Counted from the first letter of the stretch, positions 20,164 to 32,362 are shown. The stretch is 64,000 nucleotides of DNA from Tragulus kanchil (GCA_022376925.1 JAIOJX010000001.1:3691501-3755500); one strand, 5' to 3'. The notes: generated from the sequence alone by a model not told the origin. Made by a program: numbers and translations.

Positions 20164-21258
20164 AACAGAAGACAGTCATTCTGTATGCCTCACGCAGAAG
20201 AAAAAAAGAGTATAAATACATGCACCTTGTGTCACCCACAGATCAATTAGGAAAAGAAAACAACCTAACAGATTCCTCTAAACTGAGCAGTCTTCCTACA
20301 GTTTGTGCCAACTTCAACACAGCCCAAACGTTTCTTTAATAATAAAATGGGCACTTCTAGGAGAACTGCCTTGGCTGACTAGAAAAGGAGCCCTGGAGTG
20401 ATCATGTTCTGTGCTGATTTCAGAATAAAACAGATAAAGCAAGTGCTCAGATAACACATCTGCTCTGCCCATCTCCCCTGCACACCTAGCCTTAGGCCCA
20501 GAGGGCAGAGAGAGGGAGAGACGGGAAGGGAGAGCAGGCAGTGGCACAGAGAAGCACAGAAGCCGTGTGACGTGGAGCACCCCCTTTCCACCAGCGTGCC
20601 TTCCCGCCTAAGTGGAGCATCACTGTATTTAGGGCTTCCCTGGTGGTTCAGACAGTAAAGAATTCGCCTGCAATGCAGGAGACCTGGGTTCGATCCCTGG
20701 GTTGGGAAGATTCCCTGTATCCACTCCAGTATTCTTGCCTGGAGAATCCCAAGGAGAGAGGAGCCTGGTGGGCTACAGTCCACGGGGTCACAAAGAGTCA
20801 GACACGACTGAACAACTAACAGTTTCACTTGTAACACTCACTGAACTTGCTGGTGGTGAGAGTGGGGTGCTGCTGAGCTGCGGCATGACAGTGCTGGGGC
20901 GAGGGGAAAGCAGGAATTTTGAGGTGGTTGCTGCACAGGAGTCAGGCCAGGTGCTCGGGAATGCACAGCTGACCTCAGCGCTCACGTCCCCTCGTCTGGC
21001 CCTCCAAGCCAGTCACATTCAGGACCACCGCTGCTCAACACAGGAGTATGTTCAGAGCGCACTCCAAGCTCCTGTCCTGCCCCTACCCCAATATCAGAGA
21101 GAAAAATGAGAAGATCATCTCTCTAGCAGAAGTCACTTTTAGGAGGCCTTTTGTCTTGAGGGTTCACGTGCGGATGGTTTTTATTTGTTTTGTTTCAGCC
21201 TGCAGAGTTAGGGTTGGGCTTAAGGTTAAGGTTAGGGAACAGAAGACAGTCATTCTGT

Positions 21259-21770
21259 CGGTGCTTTACTGCGTATGAGAAACATCCTTTCCATCGATCT
21301 CAGGCAGTTTAGGGGGCACCCATGAGTTCCCACGTTGCTGTTTGCCTGGTGTACCTCAAAAGCTTTCAAGAGGCCTCCACTCGAGGACCCAATGGGAGCT
21401 GTTTTGAAAATAAGAATGTATGCTCTCCTCGTGAAGGCGGCGGCCTGCCAAGGAAGGGGCTGAGGGCACAGGCCAGAGACAGACCAGAGACTGTTCTACC
21501 GGAAGTGGTGCTTCCCTTAGACCTCATGAAGGAGAGGATAAGGAATGGGACCGAAGTCTTTTCCAAAAGCTGGAAAAGCCAAGGAACCTGCCCAGGGCTG
21601 TACAACAAATCCGTTTCGTAGCTGGAGTTGGAACTCAGTCCTTCAGACTGCCAGTTCAGTGCTCCTCACGCCAGGGCCGCCCACTGCACCTCTCAGGGAC
21701 ACACCGATGAAGCTTACTCTTCTTGAGCACTCTAGAATCCTCTTAACCCAAACTCTTCCCACCACCCTTC
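21259..21770. other. Unique sequence, nothing recognised
   Basis: No repeat signature; a 99-codon open frame at 21322-21621 has no recognisable domain and no coding support. Confidence 0.4.
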
Positions 21771-21784
21771 AAAAGAAAACATCC

Positions 21785-22080
21785 GGGGGGCTTCCCTGGG
21801 GGCTTCCCTGGTGGTCCAGTGGGTAAGGACACTGCCTTTCTGTGCAAGGTGCGCCGGTTCGATCCCTGGCCTGGGAAGATCCCACGTGCTGCGGAGCGGC
21901 TGGACTGATGTGTCCAACGACCAAGCCGGAGCTCTGGGGCGCATGCGCCCAGAGCCGGTGCTCTGCGACAACAGAGGCCACTGCGATGGGAGGCCCACAC
22001 GGGCCAAAGAACAAAGATAAATAAATGAAAGATCAATAGAAGTGGCCAAAAAAAAAAAGTTTAAAAAAAAAAAAAAAGAA
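21785..22080 (+). mobile_element. CHR-like SINE, palindromic-core variant (7 of 11)
   Basis: The 5' end is doubled: 'ggggcttccctgg' is immediately followed by 'gggcttccctggtggtccag'. The core palindrome is intact at about 21929-21951. The tail is 'gataaataaatg' plus long A runs. The 13-bp string aaagaaaacatcc at 21772-21784 and 22081-22093 is a perfect target-site duplication. Confidence 0.92.
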
Positions 22081-22093
22081 AAAGAAAACATCC

Positions 22094-22974
22094 ATCTTAG
22101 ACATCCTGAAACAGGAGGAAGGTGGTACATTTCTCATAAGCACCTTTAAAAAAAAATAAAACTTCCCATTCATTTCCGGTGCAGATATCTCTATGGGCTG
22201 TAGCATGAGACAGTGTCTTTGCTGGGAAACCTTAATTAAACTTGCACAGAGATGTAGTGAAAACTCAGCCCTCTGCAACCTGAGACCACCAGCCTGAAGA
22301 CCAAAGCTGTTACATGATACAGAGCATGATATTTGTGACTAACCCAAGTTTATTTTCCCTGGACCCCCAAAGGGCATCTGGGTCTCATCTCTGAGCACAG
22401 AAGACAGTTGTCATATCTTGGCAAGAGTGACTTCTGAAAGGATGGCATGGAGATAAAGGAAGACTATATTTTATCTCGTTCTAGAACAACTGGGGTGAAA
22501 AAACTTTCATTATGAATGTTATACACATCTCTAATCATATCACCAGAACATGCCATTCAGTGGAGACTGAGGTTTGCTTAGCTTTCTGTATTTTGGGGCA
22601 CGTGTTCCTAGGGATTCTGATATGCAGCCAGTATGGGGAGCCATTCACTGACTGGTCTTGTCAGCTGCCCCGACCTCGGCCACTGGGGGCAGAAGTCAGG
22701 TAAAAATGGATCTTGGGTGGGAGATGTCCTGAGCCTGCTGGGTCCCTGTGGCGGATTGTTTGGAAGCTGATGTCAGGTGGTAGAACTATAGGAAAGGAGC
22801 CACTCTGTCTCTAGAAGAGTCAGAGCGGAGGCATGGCCACCTCAGAAGAGAGTGCCAGTCCCCTCCTGCTGATAGCTCTGTGCTCACAGAGAGCTTTCCA
22901 GGCCACTGGAAGAGTAGACACAGATTGTGTCCCAAGAAGAAACACTGAAGGATTATGAGACAAGCATCCCTAGC
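22094..22974. other. Unique sequence, nothing recognised
   Basis: No repeat signature or coding-like frame is visible. Confidence 0.45.
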
Positions 22975-23060
22975 GTCATAGGATGCCTGAACTGGGGAAA
23001 CTGAGGCCCAGAGTGGGAGACATGCTCGGCTCAAAGTCACACGGACAACAAGCACCAGTG
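22975..23060 (+). mobile_element. MIR core fragment
   Basis: 'ggggaaactgaggcccagag' followed by 'caaagtcacacgg' is the MIR core order. Confidence 0.75.
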
Positions 23061-23112
23061 TCATTGTTAAACTCGCTGCAACCAGCAGGGCAACTGTGAG
23101 CTATAGCGCAGT

Positions 23113-23341
23113 TTGCGTGTGTGCATGCTTAGTCGCTTCAGTCGTGTCTGACTCTTTGCAGCCCTAGGGACTGTAGCCCGCCAGGCTCCCCTTTCCATGG
23201 CCTTCTCCAGGCAAGAGCACTGGAGGGGGTGGCTGTGTTCTCCTCCAGAGAACCTCCCCAGGCCAGGGATCCAACCCACATCTGCTGTGTCTCCTGCATT
23301 GGCAGGTGAATTCATTACTACTAATGCCACCTACAAAGCCT
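23113..23341 (-). mobile_element. Bov-tA SINE, near full length
   Basis: Reverse order: 'cagtcgtgtctgactctttg', 'actgtagcccgccaggctcc', 'ttctccaggcaagagcactg', 'ccaggccagggatccaaccc', 'tctcctgcattggcaggtga' and 'actaatgccacctacaaagc'. Confidence 0.92.
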
Positions 23342-23639
23342 GTGTCACAGTTCAAGCTGGTGCAATATGCCCTCTGCCTCACTCAGTCAGTCACTTATGC
23401 CACAGGTGTTTATCAAGTTCTTAGGAGACAGTGAAGGCAGAGAGAGGAGTAAGACCAGCCCCTGCTGTTGGGGGACTCCCGGGGCTCTGGAGGAGAGGCC
23501 TGGGACTCGCACAGATATGGTGCAGGGGGTCAGTCCCCTGAAGCAAGCGAGCACTCCGGGAAGGAGCCACCTTCCTCCCAGAAGGTAACTGAATGATGGC
23601 CCCATCATCACAAGCCCCACCATCAGAGAGCTAAGCATG

Positions 23640-23770
23640 CAGTTTAAGGTCTACTTAAGGGTACACACTGAGAACGGAGACCATTGGCTCAAGATCACAC
23701 AACCACTGAGTGGTGGAGCGAGGACTCAGCCTCCAATCATCTCACTCACGGGCAGTCTAGTTCTCTCGCC
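23640..23770 (+). mobile_element. Probable MIR fragment
   Basis: 'ggctcaagatcacacaacca' followed by 'gagtggtggagcgaggactc' resembles the MIR 'aaggtcacacagctagtaag...gccgggactc' section. Weak. Confidence 0.45.
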
Positions 23771-24267
23771 TCGTTTCCACAGGGCTGGAAGATTCAACAG
23801 GAATGCTGAGAACTTGATGAAAATTTAAAACTCCAGATCAAAGGAAAGAATTATACTCCCTCGTATTACTTAAGTTTTTGCGTTTGACTAAAAAATGGGA
23901 CCATCCGTGATCCCATATGTCAAAGATGGGCAGGAGCAAGGCAGGCGAGGTGTCTCCCTGGGCACAGAAGCTACAGGTGCCAGCCTCCTGCTGAATTCCT
24001 CTCTGCGGGGCAAGGGTCCAAAGCAGTCCCTCCTGCCTGTTTCCTTTCTAATAGGTGGGTTTCATCTTCAACGACCAGAGAATGAAAAGCAAGACAGAAG
24101 GCATTTGTGTTTCTAGGCAATCTGTTCCCGCTTGCAGTGGTGGTTGGGACACTTGGAGATACTTTCATAAGCTGTCTGATTAGATTCAATTACACCAGTT
24201 TGCTCCACTTCTCATTAGTCCTAAAATTTTCCTGCGAATTTCCACATTTCTTTTCCACCTCTCATCC

Positions 24268-24535
24268 CAAGGATAATAATGGTAATAACGCCAGATACCT
24301 ATGTAGCACTTACCAAGGCCCAGACATTATTCATTGTTCTAAACACCTTGCAAATACTAACAGATTTAATTCTCACAACTTTATGAGGTGGTTAGTGATA
24401 GAAACCTCATTTTTCACATGAGAAAACAGAGGCAGAGAGAGGGTAACTAACCTGCCTTCAGTCATACAGGTAGGAAGTAGAAGAGTCAAGATTAGAACTC
24501 AGACAGTTTTAGTCCAGAGTCTGTGTTCTGAATCA
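24268..24535 (+). mobile_element. MIR, near full length
   Basis: It runs from 'taataatggtaataacgcca' through 'tgtagcacttaccaaggccc', 'ttaattctcacaactttatg', 'gagaaaacagaggcagagag' and 'cagtcatacaggtagga' to 'ttagaactcagacag'. This is the full MIR order. Confidence 0.9.
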
Positions 24536-24583
24536 AGATTAGGAGACGCTCTCAGAAGAGAGGATAAAAATTAGGAGAAAATT

Positions 24584-24870
24584 GGGTTTCCCTGGTGGCC
24601 CAGTGGGTAAAGAGTCCACCTTGCAGTGCAAGGGGCACTGGTTCAATCCCTGGCCTGAGAAGATCCCACATGCCATGGAGCGGCTAGACCAGTATGTCCA
24701 ATTACAAGCCAGCTCTCTGGAGCACATGTGCCCAGAGCCAGTGCCCTGCAGTGAGAGAGGCCACTGCAATAGGAGGTCCACACATGCCAAAGAATAAAAA
24801 GATGGATGAAAATGAATATCAATAAAAGAGGCATGATGGGGAAAAGAGAAAAAAATATTTTAAAAAATAA
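24584..24870 (+). mobile_element. CHR-like SINE, palindromic-core variant (8 of 11)
   Basis: It starts 'gggtttccctggtggcccag' and has the core 'ctctctggagcacatgtgcc'. It ends 'gatggatgaaaatgaatatc' with an A-rich tail. A 9-bp target-site duplication gagaaaatt occurs at 24575-24583 and 24871-24879. Several CpG sites have decayed to CA/TG, so it is older than the copies at 15137 or 32439. Confidence 0.88.
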
Positions 24871-25202
24871 GAGAAAATTCTTCCTCTGCAGACAAATTTT
24901 CATGTTATCCTAAACTGACTATAAGATTATATGCTGGCCAAAAGGGAAGAAAAGCAAACCGGACATCTTATTTGGTGGACCTCCATTTTAAATGAAGAAT
25001 ATAAAGAGTTCAATGCCACACCTGGCACAGCAGAAACCTCTAGTTAATATTTACTGAATAAATATTAGATGAATAAGTAAGTGAATGAACATATGGGACA
25101 AGTTTTCTCTCAGTCTACATGTGAAAAACTGCATTGTCCACACATTTATCCTTGATAACCCTAAACTTATTTGGATCATGGGAAGAGCTCCCAGGAGCCT
25201 GA

Positions 25203-25350
25203 ACATGGGGGTAAGCTCCATACATGTCCCTTATGAGCTGTACACTTTGGATAAGTCATTCAACCTCTCTGATCCCTACTTTCCTCCTCTAGAAAATGGA
25301 GATACTAATGATAATGATCTTTGCCTTGCAGGATTCTTGGATGGATAAAA
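25203..25350 (+). mobile_element. MIR 5'-half fragment
   Basis: 'gtacactttggataagtcat', 'tcaacctctctgatccctac' and 'aaaatggagatactaatgat' follow the MIR 5' half. Tandem duplication 5 begins inside it at 25298, so its tail reappears at 26453-26515. Confidence 0.72.
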
Positions 25351-25699
25351 TAATCGATACGAAACCCCTTTACAGACAGCCAAAGGCTATCCAAGAGTCA
25401 GATCCCACACAGGCCAATCATACTGTTTCTTTCTCCACGTGGCCAGGAGCCCGGAAAGCAGCTCTGTCCACACTGAATTGCGCTGCGGGACAGGCCTGCT
25501 CCCAGTAGCACAGCTCCGCGGGTCACCGTGCTCACTGTATTTGCTGTGAATGGTGTCCCTAAGCCGTGTGCCTCAGAGGCCCTGCCAAGCGCCCTCCCTT
25601 TGAGATCATAGCACAGAGTGCTAGTGACAGACCTTTGATACAGTGATTCCTTAGTGGTGGCCTTGCCCTCTGGAGGTCCCAGAGGCCTGTAAGTTGGGC

Positions 25700-25850
25700 A
25701 GGTAGCCAGACCAGTTATGCCAAGACCATGATTTGGAGAAGAGAGCTAATGCTCAAAGATGGGAAATGACTTGCCCAAGATCCGGAAGCTGATAAACGGT
25801 GGGAGTTGATGTGGAAGCTTGCTGCTACTTTTTACTCATCCCGCAGCCCC
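25700..25850 (+). mobile_element. MIR core fragment (duplicate near 26832-26982)
   Basis: 'gaagagagctaatgctcaaa' and 'gggaaatgacttgcccaaga' followed by a 'tggaagcttg' end fit a MIR core. Moderately diverged. Confidence 0.55.
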
Positions 25851-26046
25851 CTGGATTCGTGGAAGAGGGTGCACTCTCCACATGGAAAGACCCATGGGAA
25901 GGAAGCCATCAGTGCAGCTTTAAAGAAAGACTTTTTATGTTTTTTTTACATAAAAAATATTGGCAAAATCTATCCATTACTATATTAATTGACATAATTT
26001 ATAGCAGTTTTAATTTCCTCTTTGCTGAACATATGTTATTAGAATA

Positions 26047-26096
26047 TGGATTTCCCAGGTGGCTCAGTGGTACAGAATCCACCTGCCAGTGTAGGA
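26047..26096 (+). mobile_element. Bov-tA tRNA-head fragment (duplicate near 27178-27227)
   Basis: 'tggatttcccaggtggctca' and 'ggtacagaatccacctgcca' are the first 50 bases of Bov-tA, with no Bov-A body. Either the insertion was truncated at its 3' side or the rest was deleted. Confidence 0.8.
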
Positions 26097-26100
26097 CACC

Positions 26101-26425
26101 CAACAGGAATTAAGGATCTCGGGATAAGGTCGTCTTGGATTTAGGATGTCCTTATAAGAGACAGAAGAGGAGAAGGCACACAGAGGAGAAGGTGCCGTGC
26201 AGCTGGGAGTGGAGGCTGGATTGATGCAGCTGCAAGCCCCACACCGCCCAAGACCATGGGAGGGGGAAGGGGCGAGCACAATGGTTCCCTCGAGTTCTCA
26301 GAGGGAACATGGCTCTGCTGACACCTTGATTTCAGACTTCTAACCTCCAGAACTGAGGCAGTAAAGTTCCATCATTTGAAACCCTAAGTGGGACTTTGTT
26401 AAGGCAGCCACAGGGAACTGACTCG
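26101..26425 (+). mobile_element. MaLR-type LTR fragment (duplicate near 27232-27556)
   Basis: Blocks 'atgtccttataagagacaga', 'ggctggattgatgcagctgc', 'gctgacaccttgatttcaga', 'cttctaacctccagaactga' and 'gggactttgttaaggcagcc' are typical of ERVL-MaLR (MLT/MST) LTRs. It is a non-coding, ancient remnant. Subfamily is not resolved by eye. Confidence 0.6.
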
Positions 26426-27583
26426 TGGGGGCGGGTGCCTGTCTGGCAGCCTGGAGATACTAATGATAATGATCTTTGCCTTGCAGGATTCTTGGATGGA
26501 TAAAATAATCGATACGCCACAGCGCCAATCAGATACCCACACAGGCCAATCATACTGTTTCTTTCTCCACGTGGCCAGGAGCCCGGAAAGCAGCTCTGTC
26601 CACACTGAATTGCGCTGCGGGACAGGCCTGCTCCCAGTAGCACAGCTCCGCGGGTCACCGTGCTCACTGTATTTGCTGTGAATGGTGTCCCTAAGCCGTG
26701 TGCCTCAGAGGCCCTGCCAAGCGCCCTCCCTTTGAGATCATAGCACAGAGTGCTAGTGACAGACCTTTGATACAGTGATTCCTTAGTGGTGGCCTTGCCC
26801 TCTGGAGGTCCCAGAGGCCTGTAAGTTGGGCAGGTAGCCAGACCAGTTATGCCAAGACCATGATTTGGAGAAGAGAGCTAATGCTCAAAGATGGGAAATG
26901 ACTTGCCCAAGATCCGGAAGCTGATAAACGGTGGGAGTTGATGTGGAAGCTTGCTGCTACTTTTACTCATCCCGCAGCCCCCTGGATTCGTGGAAGAGGG
27001 TGCACTCTCCACATGGAAAGACCCATGGGAAGGAAGCCATCAGTGCAGCTTTAAAGAAAGACTTTTTATGTTTTTTTTACATAAAAAATATTGGCAAAAT
27101 CTATCCATTACTATATTAATTGACATAATTTATAGCAGTTTTAATTTCCTCTTTGCTGAACATATGTTATTAGAATATGGATTTCCCAGGTGGCTCAGTG
27201 GTACAGAATCCACCTGCCAGTGTAGGACACCCAACAGGAATTAAGGATCTCGGGATAAGGTCGTCTTGGATTTAGGATGTCCTTATAAGAGACAGAAGAG
27301 GAGAAGGCACACAGAGGAGAAGGTGCCGTGCAGCTGGGAGTGGAGGCTGGATTGATGCAGCTGCAAGCCCCACACCGCCCAAGACCATGGGAGGGGGAAG
27401 GGGCGAGCACAATGGTTCCCTCGAGTTCTCAGAGGGAACATGGCTCTGCTGACACCTTGATTTCAGACTTCTAACCTCCAGAACTGAGGCAGTAAAGTTC
27501 CATCATTTGAAACCCTAAGTGGGACTTTGTTAAGGCAGCCACAGGGAACTGACTCGTGGGGGCGGGTGCCTGTCTGGCAGCCT

Positions 27584-28115
27584 CAGAAGCCGCACTCTGC
27601 CCCTCCGTGTACACGGCCTGATCGAGTCCTGAAACTAGGCACCATCTGTCAGTGTTTCTGGGATGTTCCCCAAACATGGCCCGTGCATGGATGAGGCTTG
27701 CCCTCATCCTTCTTCTCTGGCGCCTGAAACTCTAGTGGATCCCATGGGTCCAGTTCCTCAGAGCCTGTCAGAAGGCATGACAGCACCAGAGGCTGCTGCA
27801 CACAGTTTGCAGCTAGAGTTTTATTCTGAGGAAACACAAAGACATAAATGAGATTATTGGGGGAGAGGCTGCCAACAATTCATTTGATAGGTTTTCTTCT
27901 GTTCGTGTATTTCCCCACCACCCAGTCAATCCTGCTCATCAGAGGAGTCACTTTTTAAAAATGCTCCTCCAATGGCACTAAGGAAGTCATTCAAGCTAGT
28001 AAAGCAATTGTGGGTGTATGTCCCTCACTGCAAGTATTATCAGGCACATTTGTAAAATATCTTCAGACGACTTAGGAGACCAATGGCCCCAACCTCAATT
28101 ATGCCATTGTTCTCA
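27584..28115. other. Unique sequence, nothing recognised
   Basis: No repeat signature or coding-like frame is visible. Confidence 0.45.
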
Positions 28116-30314
28116 CAGGAGGGGATGCAAAAATCTACTATTTAGCTCCAAATCCTTGCTTAGTACAACATGGGTTAACGAAAATCGAGCTGTATGGAGT
28201 TGAATGTAGGTTTTTATTGCTAGAAACATACTTTTTCTTTTAAAATTTTGGCCTCTTTTATTGATCCTTCATTTATTTATTTTCATCCATCTTTATTCTT
28301 TGGCCTGTGTGGGCCTCCCATTGCCGTGGCCTCTCTCGTTGTAGAGCATCAGCTCCAGGAGCATGCGCTCCAGAGCTCTGGCTCGGTAATTGGATACACC
28401 CATCCAGCCGTTCTGCAGCACGTGGGATCTTTCCAAGCCAGGGATCGAACCGCCATCCCTTGCACTGCAAGGCGGACTCTTTACCCACTGGACTACCAGG
28501 GAAGCCCTGAAACATACTTTTAAGAGGCCTAATCTCTTTAGAAAATAATCAAATACCATAAATTCAAAATTTATGACATAGAGATGGGATTTCACCTGAG
28601 TCTTAAGCTAGCTTGTGCTAAAAACTAGGTGGGGACACATCTGTATGTACGCACGCACTACTCAAATTGTCGCATTTGTCTATCTCTCAGGTTGGATTTA
28701 ATGTGTATGTCATAATTCAGTTAGGCTTTGATCTTGGTTTTTAATGGTTTGGAAGTCCAAATTTTCATTTCAGCTGGGACTTGGCTATAACAAAGGAAAA
28801 AGGAAAGATTGATGGATAATAAGAGCACCATATGCAGACAAGAGTCATACTCCAATTCTCTGCTCACTCAGCTGTTTCTGAGGGGGGAATCATTTGTGCC
28901 TTTGAGCTGTGAGGGGTCAGGGGAAAACCCACGGTTTTAACTAAGGAGGGCCTGTGCCTGGAGCCCCCCTTTCACAGCCATGACCCTGTGGCTCACAGTG
29001 AAGGATGGAAGCCCCTCCACTAAAGTGAGGTGAGTGAGGTGCTCCCCTGAGGTGCAAACTTTAAAAGCGCACCCCAAGCCTCAGGAATCCAGATACATAA
29101 TGTTCTAACACAATGTGCTGAAAATGAAAATGAATATAAAACCTCACAATTAGCAAAACACCAAACTTTAACATAAACACGGAATCTAATCCTATATTTG
29201 CAGAGTACCCCCGCAACTTATGCCACCAGGAGGGATGCAAAATCTACTATTTAGCTCCAAATCCTTGCTTAGTACAACATGGGTTAACGAAAATCGAGCT
29301 GTATGGAGTTGAATGTAGGTTTTTATTGCTAGAAACATACTTTTTCTTTTAAAATTTTGGCCTCTTTTATTGATCCTTCATTTATTTATTTTCATCCATC
29401 TTTATTCTTTGGCCTGTGTGGGCCTCCCATTGCCGTGGCCTCTCTCGTTGTAGAGCATCAGCTCCAGGAGCATGCGCTCCAGAGCTCTGGCTCGGTAATT
29501 GGATACACCCATCCAGCCGTTCTGCAGCACGTGGGATCTTTCCAAGCCAGGGATCGAACCGCCATCCCTTGCACTGCAAGGCGGACTCTTTACCCACTGG
29601 ACTACCAGGGAAGCCCTGAAACATACTTTTAAGAGGCCTAATCTCTTTAGAAAATAATCAAATACCATAAATTCAAAATTTATGACATAGAGATGGGATT
29701 TCACCTGAGTCTTAAGCTAGCTTGTGCTAAAAACTAGGTGGGGACACATCTGTATGTACGCACGCACTACTCAAATTGTCGCATTTGTCTATCTCTCAGG
29801 TTGGATTTAATGTGTATGTCATAATTCAGTTAGGCTTTGATCTTGGTTTTTAATGGTTTGGAAGTCCAAATTTTCATTTCAGCTGGGACTTGGCTATAAC
29901 AAAGGAAAAAGGAAAGATTGATGGATAATAAGAGCACCATATGCAGACAAGAGTCATACTCCAATTCTCTGCTCACTCAGCTGTTTCTGAGGGGGGAATC
30001 ATTTGTGCCTTTGAGCTGTGAGGGGTCAGGGAAAGCCCACGGTTTTAACTAAGGAGGGCCTGTGCCTGGAGCCCCCCTTTCACAGCCATGACCCTGTGGC
30101 TCACAGTGAAGGATGGAAGCCCCTCCACTAAAGTGAGGTGAGTGAGGTGCTCCCCTGAGGTGCAAACTTTAAAAGCGCACCCCAAGCCTCAGGAATCCAG
30201 ATACATAATGTTCTAACACAATGTGCTGAAAATGAAAATGAATATAAAACCTCACAATTAGCAAAACACCAAACTTTAACATAAACACGGAATCTAATCC
30301 TATATTTGCAGAGT
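28116..30314. repeat. Tandem duplication 6 (unit 1111 bp)
   Basis: Copy A 28116-29206 and copy B 29227-30314 are separated by 20 bp of filler (29207-29226). Copy differences are homopolymer-length changes plus one small difference near 28920/30029. The SINE at 28236 is duplicated along with both its target-site repeats. Confidence 0.95.
28236..28508 (-). mobile_element. CHR-like SINE, palindromic-core variant (9 of 11; duplicate 29345-29617)
   Basis: Reverse orientation: 'ggcctgtgtgggcctcccat', the core 'ggagcatgcgctccagagct', 'cagggatcgaaccgccatcc' and 'actaccagggaagccc'. A perfect 13-bp target-site duplication gaaacatactttt lies at 28223-28235 and 28509-28521. The same TSD pair is present around the second copy, which shows the second is a segmental copy and not a new insertion. 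Confidence 0.92.
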
Positions 30315-32146
30315 CACACCCACTCGGTTCACACTTACCCTGGCCTTCTGTCCAATTAAATCTCATTTACAAAAATAAGCAGCCATCTCACAGGTATAGT
30401 TTGGTTTGCTGCTTTGAACTTCTAAAAATATTGCATTGTAAATAAAAACTACAATGAAGTATCACTTCACATTGGTCAGAATGGCCATCATTAAAAAATC
30501 CATCAACAGGAGATGCTGGAAAGCATGTGGACAAAGCAAACCCTCTTGCACTGTTGGTGGGAATGTAAATTGATGCAGCCACTGTGGGGAACAGTATGGA
30601 AGTTCCTTTAAAACCTAAAAATAGAACTACCATATGACCGAACAATTTCACTCCTGGACAGACCTGTAACTGAAAAAAAATATATGCACCCCTGTGTTCA
30701 TGGTAGCACGATTTACAATAGCTAAGACAGGGAATCAACCCAAATATCCATCGACAGATGAACACATAAAGATGTGGTACAGGTATATAATAAAACATTA
30801 CTCGGCCATTAAAAATAAGACATTGCCATTTGCAGTGACATGGGTGGACCCGGAGATTGTCATGCTAAGTGAAGTAACCCAGAGAAAGACAAATATATGA
30901 TATCACTTACATGTGAAATATTTCTTAAATGAACTTCAATACAAAACAGAAATAGACCCACAGACATAGAAAACAAACCTATGGTTACCAAAGGAGAAAG
31001 GGGTATAGGAGGGATAAATTAGAAAGTTGGGATCAATATACACACTACGTATAAAACAGATAATCAATACTTTAAAGGGGTTGAGCCTTTGAGCTGTGAG
31101 GGGTCAGAAAGCCCACGGTTTTAACTAAGGAGGGCCTGTGCCTGGAGCCCCCCTTTCACAGCCATGACCCTGTGGCTCACAGTGAAGGATGGAAGCCCCT
31201 CCACTAAAGTGAGGTGAGTGAGGTGCTCCCCTGAGGTGCAAACTTTAAAAGCGCACCCCAAGCCTCAGGAATCCAGATACATAATGTTCTAACACAATGT
31301 GCTGAAAATGAAAATGAATATAAAACCTCACAATTAGCAAAACACCAAACTTTAACATAAACACGGAATCTAATCCTATATTTGCAGAGTCACACCCACT
31401 CGGTTCACACTTACCCTGGCCTTCTGTCCAATTAAATCTCATTTACAAAAATAAGCAGCCATCTCACAGGTATAGTTTGGTTTGCTGCTTTGAACTTCTA
31501 AAAATATTGCATTGTAAATAAAAACTACAATGAAGTATCACTTCACATTGGTCAGAATGGCCATCATTAAAAAATCCATCAACAGGAGATGCTGGAAAGC
31601 ATGTGGACAAAGCAAACCCTCTTGCACTGTTGGTGGGAATGTAAATTGATGCAGCCACTGTGGGGAACAGTATGGAAGTTCCTTTAAAACCTAAAAATAG
31701 AACTACCATATGACCGAACAATTTCACTCCTGGACAGACCTGTAACTGAAAAAAAATATATGCACCCCTGTGTTCATGGTAGCACGATTTACAATAGCTA
31801 AGACAGGGAATCAACCCAAATATCCATCGACAGATGAACACATAAAGATGTGGTACAGGTATATAATAAAACATTACTCGGCCATTAAAAATAAGACATT
31901 GCCATTTGCAGTGACATGGGTGGACCCGGAGATTGTCATGCTAAGTGAAGTAACCCAGAGAAAGACAAATATATGATATCACTTACATGTGAAATATTTC
32001 TTAAATGAACTTCAATACAAAACAGAAATAGACCCACAGACATAGAAAACAAACCTATGGTTACCAAAGGAGAAAGGGGTATAGGAGGGATAAATTAGAA
32101 AGTTGGGATCAATATACACACTACTACGTATAAAACAGATAATCAA
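30007..32146. repeat. Tandem duplication 7 (unit 1078 bp), overlapping duplication 6
   Basis: Copy A 30007-31067 and copy B 31085-32146 are separated by 17 bp of filler. A 3-base difference ('cactacg' versus 'cactactacg') lies within 30 bp of the end of copy A. The segment 30007-30314 is also the tail of duplication 6, so it occurs three times (near 28898, 30007 and 31085). Confidence 0.95.
30440..31067 (+). mobile_element. 5'-truncated L1 3' end, copy A
   Basis: It begins near 'aaaactacaatgaagtatca' and follows L1 ORF2/3' UTR order ('gcactgttggtgggaatgta', 'catatgaccgaacaatttca', 'ctcggccattaaaaat'). It is cut short by the duplication junction. Confidence 0.9.
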
Positions 32147-32362
32147 CAAGGTCCTACTGTATAGCACGGGGAACTATACTCAACATTTTTTAGTAATCCA
32201 TAAGGGAAAAAATCCGAAAAGAATATAAATATGTGTGTGTCTGTATATTTGTATATATATATATATATATATGTATATATCTGAATCACTGGGCTGTACA
32301 TAGGAAACTAACACAGCATTGCAAATCAACTATGCTTCAATGTAAAAATTAAATTTAAAAAA
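31516..32362 (+). mobile_element. 5'-truncated L1 3' end, copy B, complete to its 3' terminus
   Basis: Same L1 as at 30440, but here it continues to the normal 3' end: 'caacaaggtcctactgtata', a (TA)n stretch at about 32254-32281, 'aatcactgggctgtacatag' and 'aatcaactatgcttcaatgt'. Frames are broken. Confidence 0.92.

Larger units (their letters stand above)
19111..21258. repeat. Tandem duplication 4 (unit 1071 bp)
   Basis: Copy A 19111-20184 and copy B 20182-21258 share 'tgt' at the junction. The offset changes from 1071 to 1074 near 20033/21104 through one extra A and an extra 'ct' (aaaatgag versus aaaaatgag; tctctagc versus tctctctagc). The rest matches. Confidence 0.95.
25298..27583. repeat. 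Tandem duplication 5 (unit 1155 bp)
   Basis: Copy A 25298-26452 and copy B 26453-27583 abut directly. The first ~85 bp of copy B are damaged: after 'aataatcgatacg' copy B has a shorter, scrambled stretch (26516-26540) where copy A has about 25 more bases. From 'cccacacaggcc' onward the copies are almost identical (offset 1132 then 1131). Confidence 0.95.
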
